In this document: positions 1 to 5,217 of the stretch, piece by piece
How positions within the stretch are numbered: the first letter of the stretch is position 1
Layout of the letters: every line of letters starts with the position of its first letter
DNA from: an uncultured Lachnospiraceae bacterium
GTDB lineage: Bacteria; Bacillota; Clostridia; Lachnospirales; Lachnospiraceae
Assembly: GCA_946533525.1 (NCBI GenBank)
Contig: CAMNBW010000134.1
Location: 1 to 5,217 of the forward strand
Reading direction: 5' to 3'
DNA: 5,217 nucleotides
Program-made: the position numbers and the translations under genes
The notes under the pieces: generated by a model
What the model saw: the letters and a program-made list of their open reading frames with translations, nothing else
Databases searched by the model: none
What the model was told of the DNA's origin: nothing

Positions 1-42
1 ATGATGGAGGCTTTTCTTAAACTGGTTAGAACTATTTTAGGA

Positions 43-2421
43 TCAAATTCTGCTAAATAGATCCTGGATAATATAATAGCTTTTTCTAAGTCTCTCAAAA
101 TATGGATAATTTTCCCAATTATCCCAGGTGAACGGGGCGAATTCAACCTTCCCCTCATCATTATCGGTCATACCAATATAGATCTGATCTATTGTTTTTC
201 CGGCAAAATCACCTATGTTCCAAAAGTCGTCCTCTATTTCCTTGGTGGAAGGATCACGGAAGTTCAACAGCTGCCAGGGGATGCGTATTTCAAGCGTATT
301 TCCCTTGTAATAAAAATCCGCTATCGAATTGTATTCTTCTGCTTCGTAGTCCGTCGTTCCATATAACTGCTTGCCGGCATTAAAAACCCTGAGAGGAATA
401 GTTTCATCTCTATCGGCAAGTTTTAATTGACGTTCCAAAAGATAGTTTATATCCCCGAATTTTGAACCGTTTTTTACGGGAGCTTCAAATTCAGGTATAA
501 TGTCACTATATTTCCTGTACGTAAACGGAAATCTGTCATAATACTCCTGCACATAGAGATTGGAATTATCTTTTCCATCCAAAACCAATACAAAATCAGC
601 CTCGCGTTCAAGCACAAGATCATTATATTTTGAACTGCCTGACAGCGGCGTAACATCTATAGGTATGGTTACCCTTTTGTGATCCCAATCAGTACCGTCA
701 CTTTGTAACATCAAATACAGAAAAGCACAGTCATAGGTTGCCGACAGATCAATGCCGTTATGGCTTATCAGTCTCGCTTTCAAATTCCAATCAGAGGATT
801 CCCCATCCAGAACTACCGTACTCCTGTCTCCATCTCCCGGAACGAAATCCAAAAGTCCGAAATGCTGCTCATTTGTCATTACATCATTCCAGTAAGCACG
901 CCGATCGGAATCAGTATAATCCATTGTATTCCACGTTCGCTTAAACCATTCATCCTGCCATGTAAATATCAAACCTCCGGCATAACCAGCATCCTTAATA
1001 TCCTCCATCATATGCGCCAGTATTTCACCCTGTTTCTTTTCATCAACATTGCCCTGATTGAAACCGGTGACAGTATTAGTGTGAGTAAGTCCTTTACAGG
1101 TAGGAATTCCGAACTCCCCTACCATTATAGGAATATTGCTGTGCGAGATAAGATCTTTAAGATAAGCCATATAGGTGTTTACTTCACCGTCTTCATCCAC
1201 ATATGACGAATAATCCTTATCGGTATACATGAAATTAGGATAATATGAATATATATGATAGGATGCAAAAATACCCGCCTTATACTTATCTGTTGGAACG
1301 ATATTCTCAATGTTCAGGCTGAAGGCATCCTCTTTATTCATTGTCTCGCTGGGGTGCGATTCACTGGGATGCTTCATGATGTCTGTAGTAGGCCAATTGG
1401 TATATGTCAGCGGTCTCTGCATCCCATATTTATCCATTTCATACTTGACTATTTCATCTGACGTTTCAGCCCAGAAAACCTCAAAAGGAGAAACATCCGA
1501 AGCATTAAAATACGTTCCGTTATATGAAGTTTTTTCAGGATGCTTTTCATTGGTTCCCCCAACAAAGGCCGCATCCGATTCAATCCCCAAAATCCAACCT
1601 ATACACCAGGGCGAAATGTCCCACGTATATTCACCTGATGCGTGTCCAGGTCTCGGCTCGATAGTACAGTTCCCATGAATTATATCAATGATATCCATTT
1701 CTTCTTTGTAAAGTTCATTTCGAAGATTCTTGTCAAAAGCGTCATTCGTGCTTAACAAAATATCCTCGTTATACCATGTTCCGTGAAAAAGAAACAACGG
1801 TACAGGTGAATGCGTATTAAAATCATAAAAAGCCTCATAAAAGTCCGGGTTTTGAACAGTATATACTCTGATACAGTTGGCATTCATATCTGATATTTCC
1901 TGAAACCAACGAAGATATTCTTCTTTCGTGATTGCAAGCTCTCCCGGAAAATACCACGGCTTTCCCACTCCAAGATTGACCCCTTTCATAAAAACAGGGA
2001 CAAATTCTTTTCCATCATAAATTTCTATATATGACTTCCCGGTTCTGTAATAATAACTTACGCCGTCCTCTGTATATGGACCTTTTTTTTGAAAGCTGTT
2101 GGTAAGCCTTTTAGCGGAATCCTGTCCGTCCATATTTTTAATACCGATAAATTTTTTTATGGCAGAATCGCTCACTGTCTCTGAAGCTGTCTCCGATGTC
2201 CGGCCAGTATTCAGCCCCGTTTTTAATACACCAAAAAGCCCCACCTTAAAAAGGATAATCAGTATGATACAAATACCCAACACAATCGCAAGAGAAGGAG
2301 CAACAACTTCAAACATAAGCTTCCTCTCCGCCTTCTTCTTTTCTTTAAGTTTTTGTTTTATTTTAATATAATCTGGATCTTCTTTCTTCAAGCTATTCAC
2401 CGTAATGTTGTTTCCATTCAA
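43..2421 (-). CDS. Membrane-anchored extracellular glycoside hydrolase (clan GH-A, GH5-like TIM barrel) with C-terminal CBM9-like domain
   Basis: This probably cleaves or remodels a beta-linked polysaccharide on the outer face of the membrane; the substrate is unknown. Residues 1-36 are Lys-rich and cytoplasmic. About 37-61 form one hydrophobic anchor not followed by a clear signal-peptidase site, and 62-115 are a Ser/Thr-containing linker. The barrel spans about 140-530: it opens with KGVNLG (146-151), has the strand-2 Arg (NCIRVY, R185), a putative acid/base Glu281 in GWILGIESD, TNWPTTD at 341-347, a YHIY motif with His389, a putative nucleophile Glu436 in IMVGEFG, and the strand-8 Trp in FTWQDEW (W488). 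These landmarks match clan GH-A retaining hydrolases, although the Asn usual before the acid/base Glu is Ile280. Residues about 535-775 look like a CBM9/DOMON-type beta sandwich (LDGESSDW near the start, EIRIPWQLL near the end). The start is uncertain: TTG at 2421 gives the longest frame, an in-frame TGA lies three codons upstream, and GTG at 2400 or TTG at 2391 are alternatives. It is likely cotranscribed with the upstream membrane protein. The hydrolase class is well supported; the exact family is not. Confidence 0.88.
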   Translation of the reverse strand: MNGNNITVNSLKKEDPDYIKIKQKLKEKKKAERKLMFEVVAPSLAIVLGICIILIILFKVGLFGVLKTGLNTGRTSETASETVSDSAIKKFIGIKNMDGQDSAKRLTNSFQKKGPYTEDGVSYYYRTGKSYIEIYDGKEFVPVFMKGVNLGVGKPWYFPGELAITKEEYLRWFQEISDMNANCIRVYTVQNPDFYEAFYDFNTHSPVPLFLFHGTWYNEDILLSTNDAFDKNLRNELYKEEMDIIDIIHGNCTIEPRPGHASGEYTWDISPWCIGWILGIESDAAFVGGTNEKHPEKTSYNGTYFNASDVSPFEVFWAETSDEIVKYEMDKYGMQRPLTYTNWPTTDIMKHPSESHPSETMNKEDAFSLNIENIVPTDKYKAGIFASYHIYSYYPNFMYTDKDYSSYVDEDGEVNTYMAYLKDLISHSNIPIMVGEFGIPTCKGLTHTNTVTGFNQGNVDEKKQGEILAHMMEDIKDAGYAGGLIFTWQDEWFKRTWNTMDYTDSDRRAYWNDVMTNEQHFGLLDFVPGDGDRSTVVLDGESSDWNLKARLISHNGIDLSATYDCAFLYLMLQSDGTDWDHKRVTIPIDVTPLSGSSKYNDLVLEREADFVLVLDGKDNSNLYVQEYYDRFPFTYRKYSDIIPEFEAPVKNGSKFGDINYLLERQLKLADRDETIPLRVFNAGKQLYGTTDYEAEEYNSIADFYYKGNTLEIRIPWQLLNFRDPSTKEIEDDFWNIGDFAGKTIDQIYIGMTDNDEGKVEFAPFTWDNWENYPYFERLRKSYYIIQDLFSRI

Positions 2422-2471
2422 CGAAGTTTTTCAAATCATGTCTTTTGTCTGCCAGTTTCTTTGTGTTTACC
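2422..2471 (-). other. Short intergenic gap between the membrane protein and the hydrolase
   Basis: The 50 bases between the TAG stop of the membrane protein and the TTG start of the hydrolase contain no inverted repeat with a T-run, so no intrinsic terminator, and no convincing -35/-10 pair. Neither TTG (2421) nor the nearby out-of-frame ATG (2417) has a strong Shine-Dalgarno sequence in front of it. This supports transcriptional readthrough from the upstream gene and leaves the mode of translation initiation unclear. Confidence 0.55.
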
Positions 2472-4979
2472 CTAACTCTCCGAATCCATCGACCTCTTCT
2501 TCAGATATATCGTGTACAGGACGGTTAGGGCGAGGCCGAGGAGGGTGAGGGAAAGTCCCTGCCAGAAATATGGGTGGATGAAGGTGATGTCTGTTGTTCC
2601 CTCTTCCACTGCCATGAGGTAATTCCGGCTGATCAAGGGCCTTTCGGAGGAGAAGCAGTCCTGTATCCCCAGGCCGGTGTTTATTAATTCTTTGCAGCTT
2701 ATACTTATTCCTGTGGGAGTGTAAACTATATCCATGGGAGCGACCTTTCTTTCGGGCATGGTTCCCGGCTCCATCATCATCACATCGTACATTATCTTTC
2801 CAATGGACGGATCCTCGGTAAGGTAGTAGTACAGAGGAATATTCAAACCTATAAAATGGATATTGTCATTATAGACAGTCCCGTAAAAATCTATTTCTGC
2901 GCCCGCATCCGTAAGCTTTCCCTGAACCTTGTCAAGCCCATTTACATAGTAGCAGGACCAGTCCGCGTAGCTAAGGGGAAAGAGGTCGCAGTTCAAAACG
3001 CCGTAGTCTACCGTCTCAAGCTCAGGATAGCTGTTCTTAAATTTTATAAGATTACAGGTAACTCCAAGAAAAACCTTCATACGGTTTTCCCTGTTCTCCG
3101 GGATCCCGTCCGCCAGAATGACTATCTGGTTTCCGTTATCCGCAAGCCTCTTTATCAGCTCCTCGGCATCGCTTAAGCTGTCATAGGTAAATTCGCTCAA
3201 ATAGATCACATCATACTTTGAGAGTTCATCAAAGGTATAGTTATTCAGATTATCTTCCTCTGTCTCCTCGATAGTTGGATAGGCCAGCGAAAGAGTTGCC
3301 GCCGCACTTCCTATTCCTATCCCCTTATACTTTTCAACCGTACCCCAATTTCCGGAAATATCCTGATGGAAAAATATATACTTACTATTTTCATCGACCA
3401 CATCGTAGCCCGAAAGCTTCGCCGCCTCCTTGAGTCTTCCGTATTCGGGATCCCCTTCCTCCGACATGAGCTTATCCTTTTTGATTATCACACTGTCATT
3501 TCCAAGCTGGAGCATTCTGTCAAATATGTAGGGATAGTAGCCGTCCTGCAGGGCGAGCTCCAGTTGGTTTATATTTCTCTTTGTAGCAGCCCCCTCCCAA
3601 CCATAGCCATAGGTTGACATAATTTTGTCTCCAAAATCCGTTATCAGATATGCTCCTGTAGACCCCAGATCTCCGCCGTCCAGGAAGGCCAGTCTCTGTC
3701 TGGTCATTTCCTTGGCTTCCCCTATAAGGGTCTCCTCAATTATCTGAGTATATCTGTCCGCCGGATCCTTTCCGTTCCCGTAGCCTCTTATGAACCAAAG
3801 GGAGGGAAGGACATCGATGCACAAAAATATAAGGCAGAACAAGAGCAGCTCCTTTTTAAGGGTCCTCCACTGCAGAAGGCTTAAAAGGCCAAGGCAGGCA
3901 GCTACCGGAAGATATTTTAACATCAGGAAAAACCTGTGCGCCGGCATCAATGAAAGCAGCGGGAAAAACAGTTCAGTAGAAAACAACAATATCAATACAG
4001 CCGTCAGAAACCCGGGAATCTGCTTTCTCTTAGAGCATATCACCCCAAATATACATATAAGAAAGGTGGCTAAACCAAAATAATAGACATCCACGGACAC
4101 CGCCGTACGGAAAAATGGATTTACACTTATAAACAGGGTTTGGAAATAATCCCCGACAGTCTCCGCATTGCCAAAATCTATGACTCCGGTTTTTACCGCA
4201 TTATAAAGCCAAAGCCCTATAACCGCATAAGGCAGGCACAATGCGCCGAAAAGCCTTCTGAAGCGCCTTGCTGTCCTGTTTGCTATAAGGTAAACCACCA
4301 TATAAAATATGGCGGCTATAAAAAGCATCCCCGAATAGTTTAGGGAACTAAGGGCTATAACAGAATAAACCGCTATAAGCTTGGGGATTATCCTCCAACT
4401 GCCGTACATTAGATAATTTGAAACATAGAATATAAACAGGGGGAGCAGGGCATTGACCATGGCCCTTCCCAGATTTCCTTCACCGAAAAGCGTATAAAGA
4501 TTGGTCGGCATAAAGAACCATAGAATTCCCATCATCCAGCCAAGAACTGGGCGGTTTTCCCTCATGCCTACCACATACCAGCAGGTACATCCAACGATCA
4601 GCAAAAGGATAACGAACAGGAGATAGCTAATATAGGCATTGCCCCGCATAAACAGCAGGCACAATGCTATAAGGTAGGGAACCAGCGGAGGCTCAACCCT
4701 TAAAAGCTCGATACCGTTGTACCAGGTGGGATCATAGACCGGAAATGCAACACCCTTCATCCAGTTATTATAGATAAAGTTCCCCCTGTGCATCTCATAC
4801 ATGGTGTCTGCACCGGCAGGATATATTCCGCTGTTTGAAATATACATAACCACAAAAAAGGAAACAAGTGTCAGGCTCAAAAGCATTATGACGGGCATTA
4901 TGAGCTCCAGGACATAGAGTTTCGTCATTTTGTCTTCTTTGCTGTTTTGTCCTTTTTTATCCTTAGCTGCCGATTCCAT
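2472..4979 (-). CDS. Polytopic membrane protein, PTPS-related / GT-C glycosyltransferase-like, with large C-terminal soluble domain
   Basis: This is probably a membrane glycosyltransferase or assembly protein for an envelope or secreted glycan. A Lys-rich N-terminus (1-20) precedes the first membrane segment (about 22-47). The loop that follows resembles the first external loop of GT-C proteins and of the '6-pyruvoyl-tetrahydropterin synthase related' membrane family: GADTM with Asp58, His64, then PTWYNG (84-89) and EPPLVPYL (96-103). Despite its name, that family has no demonstrated pterin chemistry. About eleven further hydrophobic segments follow up to residue 396. Residues about 397-803 are soluble and include an alpha/beta stretch (about 588-640: YDVIYLSE, then a helix, then NQIVILADG) that recalls class I glutamine amidotransferase-like folds, but without the GxCxG nucleophile elbow. 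A last membrane segment (about 806-826) ends in a KKR-containing tail, which suggests a cytoplasmic C-terminus and an external soluble domain. The ATG at 4979 lies inside the upstream gene (17-base overlap) behind a weak purine-rich stretch. Met18 (4928) is an alternative start that would avoid the overlap. The family-level call is good; the donor and acceptor are unknown. Confidence 0.85.
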   Translation of the reverse strand: MESAAKDKKGQNSKEDKMTKLYVLELIMPVIMLLSLTLVSFFVVMYISNSGIYPAGADTMYEMHRGNFIYNNWMKGVAFPVYDPTWYNGIELLRVEPPLVPYLIALCLLFMRGNAYISYLLFVILLLIVGCTCWYVVGMRENRPVLGWMMGILWFFMPTNLYTLFGEGNLGRAMVNALLPLFIFYVSNYLMYGSWRIIPKLIAVYSVIALSSLNYSGMLFIAAIFYMVVYLIANRTARRFRRLFGALCLPYAVIGLWLYNAVKTGVIDFGNAETVGDYFQTLFISVNPFFRTAVSVDVYYFGLATFLICIFGVICSKRKQIPGFLTAVLILLFSTELFFPLLSLMPAHRFFLMLKYLPVAACLGLLSLLQWRTLKKELLLFCLIFLCIDVLPSLWFIRGYGNGKDPADRYTQIIEETLIGEAKEMTRQRLAFLDGGDLGSTGAYLITDFGDKIMSTYGYGWEGAATKRNINQLELALQDGYYPYIFDRMLQLGNDSVIIKKDKLMSEEGDPEYGRLKEAAKLSGYDVVDENSKYIFFHQDISGNWGTVEKYKGIGIGSAAATLSLAYPTIEETEEDNLNNYTFDELSKYDVIYLSEFTYDSLSDAEELIKRLADNGNQIVILADGIPENRENRMKVFLGVTCNLIKFKNSYPELETVDYGVLNCDLFPLSYADWSCYYVNGLDKVQGKLTDAGAEIDFYGTVYNDNIHFIGLNIPLYYYLTEDPSIGKIMYDVMMMEPGTMPERKVAPMDIVYTPTGISISCKELINTGLGIQDCFSSERPLISRNYLMAVEEGTTDITFIHPYFWQGLSLTLLGLALTVLYTIYLKKRSMDSES

Positions 4980-5217
4980 CTTGTATTATCTTATCAAATA
5001 TATCATTCATTGAATTATTATGACCTGTAGACCCGCTGTCGCCCGAATAGCCTTTTTGTTCCATATATGAGGCAGCATGAAAGCTCTCATAAGGAATATT
5101 GTTCTGCGGGTAATAATTATCCTGCATGGGATAACTGCCCTGCACCGGGAAGCTGTTCTGTACAGGAACATTGCTCTGCATTGGAATATTACTCTGCATC
5201 GGAACATTGCTCTGCAC
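4963..5217 (-). CDS. C-terminal fragment of an unidentified protein with Q/N/P-rich hexapeptide repeats
   Basis: This is only the last 84 codons of a gene that enters from beyond the right edge, ending in TAA at 4963-4965. The first codon in the window is GTG, which here is most likely an internal Val and not a start: the window opens inside a repeat array and has no ribosome binding site before it. The visible part is a low-complexity tail built on (V/M)Q-S/N-N-(V/I)-P units, followed by a Tyr/Ser/Gly-rich stretch (about residues 42-69) and a more ordinary amphipathic end (MNDIFDKIIQDGIGS). There is no membrane segment, LPXTG motif or other sorting signal. The real frame is favoured over the overlapping 5007-5207 frame because it stops exactly at the junction with the next gene and its repeats are clean at protein level. 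Its position at the head of the visible operon suggests a partner of the membrane protein and the hydrolase. A cytoplasmic tail of a glycosyltransferase or a secreted repeat protein are both possible, and function cannot be assigned from this fragment. Confidence 0.75.
   Translation of the reverse strand: MQSNVPMQSNIPMQSNVPVQNSFPVQGSYPMQDNYYPQNNIPYESFHAASYMEQKGYSGDSGSTGHNNSMNDIFDKIIQDGIGS
5092..5217 (-). repeat. In-frame 18-base tandem repeat encoding a (V/M)QSNVP-like hexapeptide
   Basis: Read on the minus strand, five consecutive 18-base units run 5217-5200, 5199-5182, 5181-5164, 5163-5146 and 5145-5128. They encode VQSNVP, MQSNIP, MQSNVP, VQNSFP and VQGSYP. Two degenerate units follow: 21 bases (MQDNYYP, 5127-5107) and 15 bases (QNNIP, 5106-5092). 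The first three units are nearly identical in DNA and the rest progressively diverge toward the C-terminus, so the array probably continues beyond the window edge. The fixed elements are Gln at position 2 and Pro at position 6. Because the unit is a multiple of three, gain or loss of copies keeps the frame. Confidence 0.85.

Noticed and set aside
760..1206. Plus-strand open frame of 148 codons inside the hydrolase gene
   Set aside because: It lies wholly antisense to the barrel-coding region that carries recognisable catalytic motifs, has no ribosome binding site or recognisable domain, and its composition reads as a reverse-complement shadow.
1310..1678. Plus-strand open frame of 122 codons antisense to the hydrolase
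   Set aside because: It overlaps the segment encoding the acid/base motif on the other strand, and no protein family features are visible.
2856..3176. Plus-strand open frame of 106 codons antisense to the membrane protein
   Set aside because: It is a shadow of the soluble-domain coding region, with no start signal or neighbouring plus-strand gene.
2472..4979. Pterin-synthesis function suggested by the PTPS-related family name
   Set aside because: The protein is a multi-pass membrane protein with a GT-C-like loop and none of the zinc-binding His motifs of true 6-pyruvoyl-tetrahydropterin synthase; the family name is historical.
5007..5207. Second minus-strand frame over the repeat region (Cys/Arg/Ile-rich)
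   Set aside because: It arises from the same 18-base repeat read in another frame; the (V/M)QSNVP frame gives a more plausible soluble composition and stops at the gene junction.
5092..5217. Repeat array considered as CRISPR
   Set aside because: Units are 18 bases, directly adjacent without spacers, and keep an open reading frame, so it is a coding tandem repeat.

Overview
The window holds three genes, all on the minus strand and read from right to left, and it is almost entirely coding. They are the C-terminal part of a protein with a Q/N/P-rich repeat tail (4963-5217, cut by the window edge), an 835-residue multi-pass membrane protein of GT-C / PTPS-related type (2472-4979), and a 792-residue membrane-anchored, outward-facing protein with a glycoside hydrolase clan A barrel (43-2421). 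The first two overlap by 17 bases. The second and third are 50 bases apart with no hairpin between them, so one transcript is likely.

The moderate-to-low GC, frequent ATA (Ile) codons, Lys-rich cytoplasmic ends, and a hydrolase held by a single N-terminal membrane segment suggest a low-GC Gram-positive organism. A member of the Clostridia, possibly Lachnospiraceae, is my guess. This is inferred from sequence style and is not a database identification.

How the genes may work together (inference): the middle protein has the polytopic core and the first-loop Asp of GT-C glycosyltransferases that use lipid-linked sugar donors. It also has a large domain, probably extracytoplasmic, with an alpha/beta section resembling a glutamine amidotransferase-like fold. 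The downstream protein puts a two-Glu TIM-barrel hydrolase and a C-terminal CBM9-like beta domain on the outer face of the membrane. A membrane glycosyltransferase next to a surface hydrolase fits synthesis and trimming of an exopolysaccharide or envelope glycan. The partial upstream gene would be a third component, but its main body lies outside the window.

There is no RNA gene, CRISPR array, insertion sequence or complete terminator. The only non-coding stretches are 1-42 and 2422-2471. No promoter was identified, and the operon probably starts beyond base 5217. The plus strand has many open frames lying wholly inside the minus-strand genes, and none is supported as a gene. The points most worth checking are the unusual start region of the hydrolase, its non-standard acid/base motif, the composite architecture of the membrane protein, and the 18-base in-frame repeat array.
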